The notes under the pieces are model-generated. The model searched no databases. It was not told the DNA's origin and saw only the letters and a list, made by a program, of their open reading frames with translations. Below, one piece after another: positions 25,209 through 32,375 of a stretch of 32,375 nucleotides of DNA. The DNA lies in assembly GCF_001050195.2 (NCBI RefSeq), contig NZ_DF967965.1:2842331-2874705 (forward strand), given 5' to 3'. The stretch comes from Anaerolinea thermolimosa. Its GTDB lineage: Bacteria > Chloroflexota > Anaerolineae > Anaerolineales > Anaerolineaceae. A program made the translations under genes and the position numbers. Every line of letters begins with the position of its first letter. Position 1 is the stretch's first letter.

Positions 25209-26831
25209 TCATGCACTGACCATGTGCGTGGCTACCTGTTCAGCCGGGCCATAACGACCAGTAGCCACCAGCAATTTATTGAGCGCCGCCAGATACGCTT
25301 TGGCACTGGCCACCACAATATCTGTATCGGCACCATAACCGCCAAAAGTGCGCGGCTGATCCACTTCACGCTGGGCATCAAGGGTGGAATGGCTATCCTG
25401 CCCCTGAATGCGCACGGTTACCTCGCCCAGGGCATCAATCCCTTCGGTAACTGCGTGGACCACAAATTCCTGAAGCACATTTTCAGCCTGCACAATCGCA
25501 TCGATGGCCTTATAGGCGGCATCCACCGGACCGGTGCCCACCGCCGCATGGACGTGAAGCCGTCCCTGAGGATCACGCAGGCGCACCGTGGCAGTGGGCA
25601 TGCCCATGGTGCCGCAGGCCACCTGAAGGCCATCCAGCGAAAACAGTTCACGCGGCTGGTACAGTTCATCCGAAATGAGCGCCTCCAGGTCAGCATCCGT
25701 GATGACCTTCTTCCGGTCAGCCAGCGACTTGAAACGCTCAAACACCTGATCCAGCTCATCTTCACCCAGGTCGTACCCCAGGGAAGCCAGACGCATCTTC
25801 AACGCATGGCGCCCGGAATGCTTGCCCAGCACCAGGCGTGTTTGAGAAGCACCCACCGACTCGGGGCGCATGATCTCATACGTGAGTTGATTCTTGAGCA
25901 ACCCATCCTGATGAATACCCGCCTCATGCGCAAAGGCATTGGCGCCCACAATGGCCTTATTCGGCTGAACACTGATGCCGGTATAGTTGCTCACCAGTTT
26001 GCTGATGCGTGTGATCTGCGTGGTATCAATGCCGGTCGAAAGGTTAAAGACCGGTCTGCGGGTGTGCAAAGCCATGACCACTTCTTCGAGAGCCGTATTG
26101 CCAGCCCGCTCGCCGATACCATTGACAGTCACCTCGGCCTGTCTGGCTCCCGCCGCCAGCCCGGCCAGAGTATTGGCCGTGGCCAATCCGAGATCATTAT
26201 GACAGTGAACCGAGACGATGCAATTTTCGATGCCGGGGGTATGGCGGATAATCCCGGCAATCAAGGCCCCGAACTCCTCGGGCAGGGTGTAACCCACCGT
26301 ATCGGGAATATTGAGGGTGGTCGCCCCGGCTTCGATCGCCACACCAAGGACTTCATAAAGGAATTCCGGATCGCTCCTCCCCGCATCCTCGGGGCTGAAC
26401 TCCACATCTTCACACAGGCTACGGGCATAAGAGACCATCTCGCGCACCCGTTCCACCACCTGTTCGCGCGTCATGCGGAGCTTGTACTGCATGTGGATTT
26501 CAGACGTGGCCAGGAAGGTATGAATACGGGGGTGTGCCGCCGGTTGCACTGCCTGCCAGGCTTTGTCAATATCATTGCGAGTGGCGCGTGCCAGCCCACA
26601 GATGATGGGGGCTCTTCCGCCATCCGCAGGGTTACCCACCTCCACGGCAATACGGCGCACGGCCTCCAGATCATCGGGCGATGCCGCCGGAAAACCCGCC
26701 TCGATCACATCCACCCCCAGGCGCGCCAGAGCACGGGCTACCTCCAGCTTCTCTGCGCTGGTCATGGTTGCCCCCGGCGACTGTTCGCCATCGCGCAAGG
26801 TGGTGTCGAAAATCCGTACATAAGAGTCCAT
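25209..26831 (-). CDS. leuA: 2-Isopropylmalate synthase
   Basis: 540 residues. The TIM-barrel domain opens with [12 protein letters not shown] (9-20) and has metal ligands H209 and H211 ([10 protein letters not shown]); NGIGERAGN and the C-terminal LeuA dimer regulatory domain (about 395-540) follow. It condenses 2-ketoisovalerate with acetyl-CoA, the committed leucine step, usually inhibited by leucine through the C-terminal domain. ATG at 26831 has GGGAG at a good distance; the longer frame start (26948) would run into ilvC. It lies 62 bases after ilvC and 58 before orf70. Confidence 0.96.
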   Translation of the reverse strand: MDSYVRIFDTTLRDGEQSPGATMTSAEKLEVARALARLGVDVIEAGFPAASPDDLEAVRRIAVEVGNPADGGRAPIICGLARATRNDIDKAWQAVQPAAHPRIHTFLATSEIHMQYKLRMTREQVVERVREMVSYARSLCEDVEFSPEDAGRSDPEFLYEVLGVAIEAGATTLNIPDTVGYTLPEEFGALIAGIIRHTPGIENCIVSVHCHNDLGLATANTLAGLAAGARQAEVTVNGIGERAGNTALEEVVMALHTRRPVFNLSTGIDTTQITRISKLVSNYTGISVQPNKAIVGANAFAHEAGIHQDGLLKNQLTYEIMRPESVGASQTRLVLGKHSGRHALKMRLASLGYDLGEDELDQVFERFKSLADRKKVITDADLEALISDELYQPRELFSLDGLQVACGTMGMPTATVRLRDPQGRLHVHAAVGTGPVDAAYKAIDAIVQAENVLQEFVVHAVTEGIDALGEVTVRIQGQDSHSTLDAQREVDQPRTFGGYGADTDIVVASAKAYLAALNKLLVATGRYGPAEQVATHMVSA

Positions 26832-26893
26832 ACTTCTTACTCCCTTTTCCTTCCCTTCACAGGCATCCTCCCTGTGCGGAGGAGACGGAAAGG

Positions 26894-27946
26894 TCACTTC
26901 TTCCAGTTCTCCGGGCGCAGGGCGCGCACCTGAGCTCCTGCCCGCCACAGCTCCGACTCGCGCATTTCACGCAGCTCGGCTTCCAGCTTCTCTTTGTAAT
27001 CTGGCGCGCTGTTGGCTTCGAGGACGATACGCGTTTCTTCCCCGGAGGCCACGCTTTCATACAGACGTTCGAAAACCGGCAATGTGGCTTTGCGGAACTC
27101 GTGCCGCCAGTCCAGTGCACCGCGCTGGGCCGTGGTTGAACAGTTGGCATACATCCAGTCCATGCCGTTCTGCGCCACCAGGCGGATCAGGCTCTGGGTC
27201 AATTCTTCAACGGTTTCATTGAAAGCCTCTGAGGGTGTATGCCCGTGCTCGCGCAGCACCTGATACTGTGCCTCCATGATCCCCGCCAGAGCGCCCATCA
27301 AAACACCGCGTTCACCCGTCAGGTCGCTGAAGACTTCGTGTTCAAAGGTCGTCTCGAAAAGGTACCCCGAGCCGATGGCAATGCCCAGCGCCAGGGTGCG
27401 CTCGCGGGCCCGGCCGGTGTAATCCTGAAAGACCGCAAAGCTGGAGTTAATCCCGCTCCCCGCCAGAAAGTTGGCGCGCACGCTGGTTCCAGAACCTTTG
27501 GGGGCTACCAGCACCACATCCACATATTCCGGAGGGATGACCCCCGTCTGGTCTTTGTAAACCACCGAGAACCCGTGCGAGAAATAAAGCGCATCTCCCG
27601 GTTTGAGGCATTCCACCACCCGATCCCAGGTGAGCTTCTGGGCGGCGTCTGATACAAGGTACTGAACCACCGTGCCACGCAGGGCGGCTTCTTCGATGGA
27701 GAAAAGGGTTTCACCCGGCACCCAGCCATCTTCCAGCGCTTTCTGCCAGGAACGACCGCCGGGGTTGACCCCCACGATCACTTTGATGCCGTTGTCGCGC
27801 ATGTTGAGGGCCTGGGCCGGCCCCTGCACACCGTATCCCAGCACTGCCACCACTTCATCTTTGAGCACCTCACGGGCTTTTTCCAGTGGGAACTCTTCAC
27901 GCGTCACTACTTCTTCCAGCGTACCTGCAAAATCCATTTTGGCCAT
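26894..27946 (-). CDS. ilvC: Ketol-acid reductoisomerase, fungal-like class I
   Basis: 350 residues. The Rossmann motif is GYGVQG (37-42); the knotted C-terminal domain contains [10 protein letters not shown] and a single knot-domain set, so it is class I. Several stretches ([56 protein letters not shown], and an RPEN ending) resemble the fungal mitochondrial Ilv5 type more than E. coli or common bacterial enzymes. It isomerises and reduces acetolactate or acetohydroxybutyrate using NAD(P)H and Mg. It lies between ilvN and leuA. The protein is slightly longer than usual short class I enzymes because of an N-terminal extension. Confidence 0.95.
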   Translation of the reverse strand: MAKMDFAGTLEEVVTREEFPLEKAREVLKDEVVAVLGYGVQGPAQALNMRDNGIKVIVGVNPGGRSWQKALEDGWVPGETLFSIEEAALRGTVVQYLVSDAAQKLTWDRVVECLKPGDALYFSHGFSVVYKDQTGVIPPEYVDVVLVAPKGSGTSVRANFLAGSGINSSFAVFQDYTGRARERTLALGIAIGSGYLFETTFEHEVFSDLTGERGVLMGALAGIMEAQYQVLREHGHTPSEAFNETVEELTQSLIRLVAQNGMDWMYANCSTTAQRGALDWRHEFRKATLPVFERLYESVASGEETRIVLEANSAPDYKEKLEAELREMRESELWRAGAQVRALRPENWKK

Positions 27947-27991
27947 AAAACTGTCTTCTCCTTGGGCAATGATGAAACCTGACTGAAAAAA

Positions 27992-28531
27992 TTACGAGGC
28001 ATAATGAGCGGCATGAACGCCGTTGCCGTTGCCGTTTCCATTCACGTACAGAGGAGCACCTCCACGCGCCATCGCCACCACACCGGTGCGTACCATTTCA
28101 ATAATGCCGAGGGGGCGAAGCACCTCCACAAACCCTTCAATTTTTTCCTCATCACCGGTGATTTCAATGATGAAGGAAGTATTGGTCACATCCACAATGC
28201 GCGCACGGAACACATCCACCGTTTGCATGATGTGGGTGCGGTTTTCAGGTGTGGCGCTTACCTTGATCATCGCCAGGTCGCGGGTTACCCGCGGCACGTG
28301 CGTCAGATCCTCTACCTGAATCACATTGACCAGCTTGTACAGGTAAGCAATCAACCGTTCGATGGAGACATCGTCACTGTCGACCACAATCGTCATGCGC
28401 GAAACGCCGGGCTGCTCGGTGTGCCCAACAGTCAACGATTCAATATTGAACGCACGGCGTCGAAACAGCGAGGCCACGCGGTTCAACACACCGGGTTTAT
28501 CTTCCACTAAAGCCACAATCGTATGGTTCAT
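27992..28531 (-). CDS. ilvN: Acetolactate synthase small (regulatory) subunit
   Basis: 179 residues. An N-terminal ACT domain (ALVEDKPGVLNRVASLFRRR, 7-26, NIESLTVG) binds valine for feedback inhibition, and a C-terminal ALS_ss_C domain (about 83-160) follows. It binds and activates the large subunit encoded 45 bases upstream. The last 17 residues are an added Asn-Gly repeat tail, encoded by a short hexanucleotide repeat (28019-28042), that is not part of the family core. Confidence 0.96.
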   Translation of the reverse strand: MNHTIVALVEDKPGVLNRVASLFRRRAFNIESLTVGHTEQPGVSRMTIVVDSDDVSIERLIAYLYKLVNVIQVEDLTHVPRVTRDLAMIKVSATPENRTHIMQTVDVFRARIVDVTNTSFIIEITGDEEKIEGFVEVLRPLGIIEMVRTGVVAMARGGAPLYVNGNGNGNGVHAAHYAS

Positions 28532-28576
28532 TTTCTTTCTTCCTTCCTCTCCCTGAGGGGCATCCCGGGTTCGAGT

Positions 28577-30295
28577 TTAAATTTCGTCCTGGGCCGTTTC
28601 CACGATACGGTTAGGCACCGGGCGGCGAATCATGTTATGCAGATCGGCTCCGGTAGGTACCATGGGGTACACGCTGTCTTCCTGCTCAACCCTGAAGTCA
28701 ATCACCACCGTACCCTCGGTGCGACCGGCACGTTGAATGGCAGGGATCACCTCTTCCCGCGTGGTCACGCGCAGGCCGGTCAGCCCGTGCGCCTCGGCAA
28801 TCTTGACAAAATCGGGGCTGCGCATGGGGGTGGCCGCATAACGCCTTTCGTAGAAGAACTCCTGCCACTGGCGCACCATACCCAGAAAACCATTATTGAT
28901 GATGGCCACATTCACCTTGACGTTCTCCTGAGCGGCGGTAGAAAGCTCAGCCTGAGTCATCTGGAACCCACCATCGCCCACAATCGTCCAGACCTCCTGG
29001 TCGGGCCGGGCAATTTTTGCCCCAATGGCTGAAGGAAGCCCAAAGCCCATCGTTCCCAGGCCTCCAGAGGTAATCCACATGTGGGGATGATCTTGCTTGA
29101 AGTACTGCGCCGACCACATCTGATGCTGTCCAACATCGGTGGTAACCAGCACGTTCCCGCCGGTGGTACGCCACAGATCATGGATCACATGCGCCGCATA
29201 GAGATGCCCATCCGGGGGCAGGTTTTGCACATCCCGCACGGCGCTATCTCCCTTCATTTCGGTAATGTGCGCCAGCCAGTCGGTATGTTCCTGCGGCTCC
29301 AGATGCTCCAGAATCTGCCGCAGGGTATCGCGCAAATCACCCACCAGCCCCAGATCAACCTTGATGTTCTTGTTAATCTCCGCCGGGTCAATATCGATAT
29401 GGATCTTTCGGGCATTCCGTGCATAAGTATTGACATTCCCGGTCACCCGGTCATCGAAGCGCATTCCAAAAGCCAGCAGTAAATCGGCTTCCTGAATGGC
29501 ATGATTTACCCATGCCTCACCGTGCATGCCCATCATCCCAAGGTTGAGGGGATGGGTCGCCGGGAAACACCCGATTCCAAGCAAAGTCATCGCCACCGGA
29601 ATATTGGCACGTTCGGCAAACTCACGCAGTTCGCTCATCGCATTACTGAGCAGTACACCCTGCCCTGCCAGAATCAGAGGACGTTTGGCAGCCGCAATCA
29701 TCTCCAGCGCCTGCTGGATTTGCCGCGTTCCAGGCCGTAAATCGGGGCGGTAGCCGCGCATCTTGATTGGCCCCCCATTGTATTCCCACTCGATCGCATT
29801 CTGCTGGGCGTCTTTGGCAATATCTACCAGCACCGGCCCGGGGCGCCCGGTTCGCGCAATATAGAAAGCCTCGCGCAGGGTGGGGCCAATCTCTTCTGTC
29901 CGCGTCACCAGGTAATTGTGCTTGGTGATCGGCAGGGTAATGCCCGTAACATCCGTCTCCTGAAAAGCATCAAAACCGATGAACCGGCTGGCCACCTGCC
30001 CGGTGATGAACACCACCGGAGACGAGTCCATCATGGCGGTCGCAATTCCAGTCACCAGGTTGGTTGCCCCCGGGCCTGAAGTAGCCATGGCCACCCCCAC
30101 CCTGCCGCTGGCACGTGCGTAGCCGTCAGCCATGTGCGCCGCGCCCTGCTCATGGCGCGTCAACACGTGGCGCACGGGGTAGTCGAGCATGGCGTCGTAG
30201 ATAGGTAAATTCGCCCCCCCGGGGTAGCCAAAGACTACCTCCACCCCCTCGCGCACCAGTGTTTCCCAGAGAATCTGTGCACCCGTAAGTTTCAT
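28577..30295 (-). CDS. ilvB: Acetolactate synthase large subunit
   Basis: 572 residues, a ThDP enzyme. The N-terminus GYPGGANLPIYDAM and catalytic E49 (RHEQGAAHMADGYARA) are intact, as is the ThDP/Mg motif beginning GDG at about 440 and ending NNG near 467. It makes acetolactate or acetohydroxybutyrate, the first common step to the branched-chain amino acids. ATG at 30295 follows GGAGGAG and gives the normal N-terminus; an in-frame extension up to 30391 would run into ilvD. It is the second gene of the operon after ilvD. Confidence 0.96.
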   Translation of the reverse strand: MKLTGAQILWETLVREGVEVVFGYPGGANLPIYDAMLDYPVRHVLTRHEQGAAHMADGYARASGRVGVAMATSGPGATNLVTGIATAMMDSSPVVFITGQVASRFIGFDAFQETDVTGITLPITKHNYLVTRTEEIGPTLREAFYIARTGRPGPVLVDIAKDAQQNAIEWEYNGGPIKMRGYRPDLRPGTRQIQQALEMIAAAKRPLILAGQGVLLSNAMSELREFAERANIPVAMTLLGIGCFPATHPLNLGMMGMHGEAWVNHAIQEADLLLAFGMRFDDRVTGNVNTYARNARKIHIDIDPAEINKNIKVDLGLVGDLRDTLRQILEHLEPQEHTDWLAHITEMKGDSAVRDVQNLPPDGHLYAAHVIHDLWRTTGGNVLVTTDVGQHQMWSAQYFKQDHPHMWITSGGLGTMGFGLPSAIGAKIARPDQEVWTIVGDGGFQMTQAELSTAAQENVKVNVAIINNGFLGMVRQWQEFFYERRYAATPMRSPDFVKIAEAHGLTGLRVTTREEVIPAIQRAGRTEGTVVIDFRVEQEDSVYPMVPTGADLHNMIRRPVPNRIVETAQDEI

Positions 30296-30316
30296 TGTCT
30301 GTCTCCTCCATTGGCG

Positions 30317-30343
30317 AAAAACGAACTCAACCGCTTCGGTTCG
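30317..30343 (-). repeat. Hairpin with T-run between ilvD and ilvB
   Basis: On the minus strand CGAAC/GTTCG (30343-30339, 30326-30322) or, alternatively, AACCG/CGGTT (30341-30329) form stems followed by TTTTT (30321-30317). Weak, short stems; possible partial attenuation only. Confidence 0.3.
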
Positions 30344-30359
30344 GTTGGTAACCACACAA

Positions 30360-32030
30360 TCAAATCTTGAGCACCGCTCCCGTATCCGCACTGGTCACGA
30401 ACTGCGCGTAACGGCGCAACCACTTGCTGGTCGTGCGTGGCTGGAAGGGCGGCAGTGCCGCCAGCCGGCGTTGAATCTCTTCATCCGAAAGGCGCACCTG
30501 AAGGATTTGCGCATCCAGGTCAATCTCCACAATATCTCCGGGTTGCAGGGCGGCAATCGGCCCACCGGCAGCCGCTTCTGGTGAGACGTGCCCGATGCAC
30601 GCTCCGCGCGTCCCCCCGGAAAACCGGCCATCAGTGATCAAAGCCACCTTCTCGCCCAGCCCCAGCCCCATAATGGCACTGGTAGGGCTGAGCATCTCCT
30701 GCATCCCTGGCCCACCCCGCGGTCCTTCGTAGCGGATCACCACCACTTCACCCGGCTGAACCTCATGCGCCAGGATTCCACGCAGGGCATCCTCCTGAGA
30801 CTCATAAATCCGCGCCGGCCCGCTGAACTGGCGCATCGACGGGGCCACCCCGCCCGTCTTCACCACCGCGCCGTTGGGGGCCAGGTTCCCAAAGAGCACT
30901 GCCAGACCTCCATGAGCCGAGTGGGCATTTTCACACCGGCGAATCACCGCCTCATCCCGGATTTCCGCCCCCTCCAGGGACTCACCCAGGGGCCTGCCCG
31001 TCACTGTAAGGCGCTCCAGGTGCAACATACCCGTTCCGCGCTGCACCTCTTTGAGAATGGCCGGGATGCCCCCCGCCCGATGAACATCTTCCATGTGCCA
31101 CTGCCCCGAGGGGCTCACCTTGCACAGGTGCGGCACGCGCTGAGAAACCGCATTGATGCGTTGCAATGAATAATCGACTCCCGCTTCATGGGCAATTGCC
31201 AGGCCATGCAGAATGGTATTGGTCGAACCACCCATGGCCATATCCAGTGCAAAAGCATCATCCAGGGCTTCGGCCGTGACAATGTCTCGCGGGCGAATAT
31301 CCCGCTCAATCAGCTCCAGAATCAGCCTGCCTGCCCGGCGCGCCAGCTCTTCCCGCTCAGGGGTACGCGCGAGCGCTGAGCCGTTGTAGGGCAACGCCAG
31401 CCCCAGCGCTTCCATCAGGCAGTTCATGCTGTTCGCTGTGAACATGCCGGAACAGGAACCGCATGACGGACAGGCGAAATCCTCCAGCACTTTCAACCGA
31501 CGCTGATCAATTTTTCCGGCCTGAAAGGCCCCCACCCCCTCAAACACCGAAATCAGGTCGATGGTTTCACCCTCAGGAGTCCGTCCGGCAGCCATGGGCC
31601 CCCCTGAGACAAAAATGGCCGGGATGTTGACCCTCATGGCAGCCATGAGCATTCCCGGCACAATTTTGTCGCAGTTAGGGATACACACCATCCCGTCAAA
31701 ACAGTGCGCCTCCAGCATGGTCTCGATAGAGTCGCAGATTAATTCACGGGATGGCAGAGAATATTTCATTCCGGCGTGCCCCATGGCAATGCCATCGTCC
31801 ACCGCGATGGTATTGAACTCAAAGGGCACGCCGCCGGCCTCGCGCACCGCCTGCTTGACAAGCCGGCCAAATTCCTGCAAATGAACATGCCCGGGGACGA
31901 TATCAACATACGAATTCACCACCGCGATGAACGGTTTATCCAGGTCGGCATCGCTCACCACGCCGGTAGCTTTGAGAAGCGCGCGGTGGGGGGCATGTTC
32001 AATTCCTCGCTTGATCTGATCGGATCTCAT
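30360..32030 (-). CDS. ilvD: Dihydroxy-acid dehydratase
   Basis: 556 residues. Cluster and metal features of the family are present: C120 in PNCDK, the [18 protein letters not shown] region (187-204), K89 in [10 protein letters not shown] (the usual carbamylated lysine) and DDGIAMGH. It dehydrates dihydroxyisovalerate and dihydroxymethylvalerate to their keto acids with an Fe-S cluster. It is the first structural gene of the operon, 30 bases after the attenuator terminator, and its start ATG at 32030 follows GGAG at about 12 bases. Confidence 0.96.
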   Translation of the reverse strand: MRSDQIKRGIEHAPHRALLKATGVVSDADLDKPFIAVVNSYVDIVPGHVHLQEFGRLVKQAVREAGGVPFEFNTIAVDDGIAMGHAGMKYSLPSRELICDSIETMLEAHCFDGMVCIPNCDKIVPGMLMAAMRVNIPAIFVSGGPMAAGRTPEGETIDLISVFEGVGAFQAGKIDQRRLKVLEDFACPSCGSCSGMFTANSMNCLMEALGLALPYNGSALARTPEREELARRAGRLILELIERDIRPRDIVTAEALDDAFALDMAMGGSTNTILHGLAIAHEAGVDYSLQRINAVSQRVPHLCKVSPSGQWHMEDVHRAGGIPAILKEVQRGTGMLHLERLTVTGRPLGESLEGAEIRDEAVIRRCENAHSAHGGLAVLFGNLAPNGAVVKTGGVAPSMRQFSGPARIYESQEDALRGILAHEVQPGEVVVIRYEGPRGGPGMQEMLSPTSAIMGLGLGEKVALITDGRFSGGTRGACIGHVSPEAAAGGPIAALQPGDIVEIDLDAQILQVRLSDEEIQRRLAALPPFQPRTTSKWLRRYAQFVTSADTGAVLKI

Positions 32031-32060
32031 ACCGGCAAATGCTCCGTTGGTTGAAGGTTA

Positions 32061-32090
32061 TAAAAAAACCGCCCTGTTGGGCGGTTTTTT
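32061..32090 (-). terminator. Intrinsic terminator (attenuator) before ilvD
   Basis: On the minus strand AAAAAACCGCCC (32090-32079), loop AACA, GGGCGGTTTTTT, then a further T: a 12-base perfect stem with a run of seven T. It lies between the leader peptide and ilvD, so it must be overcome for operon expression. Read on the plus strand it could equally stop transcription entering from the left. Confidence 0.88.
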
Positions 32091-32149
32091 CTGCTTAGGT
32101 TTACTCTGAAACTTCTTACGCGTTCACTTCGCATCTTCTGGCCGCCCAA
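32077..32149 (-). promoter_or_regulatory. Candidate antiterminator pairing
   Basis: TTGGGCGG (32149-32142), encoded inside the leader peptide just after its Leu/Ile/Val run, is exactly complementary to CCGCCCAA (32084-32077), the 5' arm and loop of the terminator. This 8-base helix would prevent the terminator stem. An upstream hairpin GGTTCTC/GAGAACC (32179-32160) lies in the leader codons and could compete. Confidence 0.6.
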
Positions 32150-32220
32150 ACCGGAAAAAGGTTCTCAATTACGAGAACCCCAATAAGGACCAGAATGAAA
32201 AGGGCGAGACCGAAAGACAT
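32116..32220 (-). CDS. Leu/Ile/Val-rich leader peptide of the ilv-leu operon
   Basis: 34 codons from ATG 32220 to TAA 32116. Of residues 5-18, eleven are Leu, Ile or Val (5, 7, 9-13 and 15-18), with further Leu21 and Val24. It begins about 27 bases after the expected transcription start and is followed by an antiterminator element and a strong terminator, the layout of ilv leader peptides in Proteobacteria and Actinobacteria. Ribosome stalling at uncharged Leu, Ile or Val tRNAs would leave the antiterminator free. The SD (GGAAAG) is modest. A single-helix membrane protein would have a similar composition; position and RNA elements favour the leader role. Confidence 0.72.
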   Translation of the reverse strand: MSFGLALFILVLIGVLVIENLFPVWAARRCEVNA

Positions 32221-32253
32221 AGGGGAAACTTTCCAGAATTTTTAGTTCCCTTT

Positions 32254-32281
32254 ATTGTACAACGCTTTATGAAAAAGTCAA
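32254..32281 (-). promoter_or_regulatory. Promoter of the ilv-leu operon
   Basis: Minus-strand TTGACT (32281-32276), a 16-base spacer, TACAAT (32259-32254); start expected near 32247. One mismatch in each box. It is the only strong promoter seen ahead of the eleven recognised biosynthetic genes and orf70. Confidence 0.75.
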
Positions 32282-32297
32282 TAGGTTTTGCTGAAAT

Positions 32298-32375
32298 TCA
32301 GACATAAGTTAGGACAGTGGGGCGAACGATAGCAGCAAACGACGCCAAAGCCTCCTTGACAATGGACTGCCACTG
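32298..32375 (-). CDS. 3' end of an upstream gene (partial, uncertain)
   Basis: A minus-strand frame open from the right edge, ending TGA at 32298, encodes 25 residues (beginning QWQSIVKEALASF, ending VLTYV). It reads like a protein C-terminus, but is too short to assign. It ends 17 bases before the -35 box of the ilv promoter. Confidence 0.3.
   Translation of the reverse strand, partial: QWQSIVKEALASFAAIVRPTVLTYV

Noticed and set aside
25224-26933. Plus-strand open frame of 569 codons antisense to leuA
   Set aside because: It mirrors leuA almost exactly, has His/Arg/Gly-rich unfamiliar composition, and arises from GC-rich third-position codon bias; leuA is unmistakable.
18380-32030. Other plus-strand frames along the ilv-leu operon (for example at 21542-22093 and 24191-24634)
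   Set aside because: All lie inside well-recognised minus-strand genes and lack domain content or consistent SDs.
32061-32281. T-box riboswitch upstream of ilvD
   Set aside because: No T-box consensus or specifier-loop architecture was seen; the short Leu/Ile/Val-rich frame and antiterminator explain the region better.

Overview
The window reads as chromosomal DNA of a GC-rich, non-phototrophic bacterium, most like an Anaerolineae-type Chloroflexota. This is inferred from the threonine/proline-rich extracytoplasmic tail at the left edge, the fungal-like ketol-acid reductoisomerase, and the combination of SelB, MoaA and complex-I-like membrane genes. No rRNA, tRNA, CRISPR array, prophage or complete insertion sequence was seen.

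Left part (1-6875): the end of a Thr/Pro-rich protein gene, then a large bifunctional-penicillin-binding-protein homologue whose catalytic motifs are mostly degraded. Convergent to it is a four-gene minus-strand operon (membrane protein, winged-helix regulator, ABC ATPase, ABC-2 permease). Its good promoter carries two tandem palindromes that look like an operator. Divergent from this operon is moaA.

Middle (7022-16532): all on the plus strand. A dihydropyrimidinase-family amidohydrolase is followed by three overlapping membrane genes resembling the proton-pumping subunits of complex I or group-4 hydrogenases, without any peripheral subunits. Then come a coiled-coil protein, selB (selenocysteine elongation factor) and a DUF362 protein.

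AT-richer island (about 16533-18340): a 397-base non-coding stretch with nested inverted repeats leads into two coupled genes for secreted proteins. The second, a cysteine-rich small secreted protein, is interrupted by what looks like a one-base insertion in a T6 run. A 30-base near-perfect palindrome follows closely. A conventional ORF call misses this gene.

Right part (18344-32281): one long minus-strand operon for branched-chain amino acid synthesis, in transcription order ilvD-ilvB-ilvN-ilvC-leuA-orf70-leuC-leuD-cimA-leuB-ilvE-pheA. It carries both isopropylmalate synthase (leucine) and citramalate synthase (isoleucine from pyruvate), so threonine deaminase is not needed for isoleucine. 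Upstream of ilvD lies what reads as a classical attenuator: a consensus-like promoter, a 34-codon leader peptide crowded with Leu/Ile/Val codons, an 8-base antiterminator element and a strong intrinsic terminator. Further hairpins lie between leuC/leuD, leuB/ilvE and ilvD/ilvB. A 70-residue uncharacterised protein overlaps the start of leuC.

The most interesting leads are the leader-peptide attenuator, the frameshifted secreted-protein operon in the AT-rich island, the apparently inactive PBP homologue, the orphan antiporter-like trio and the small leuA-leuC protein.
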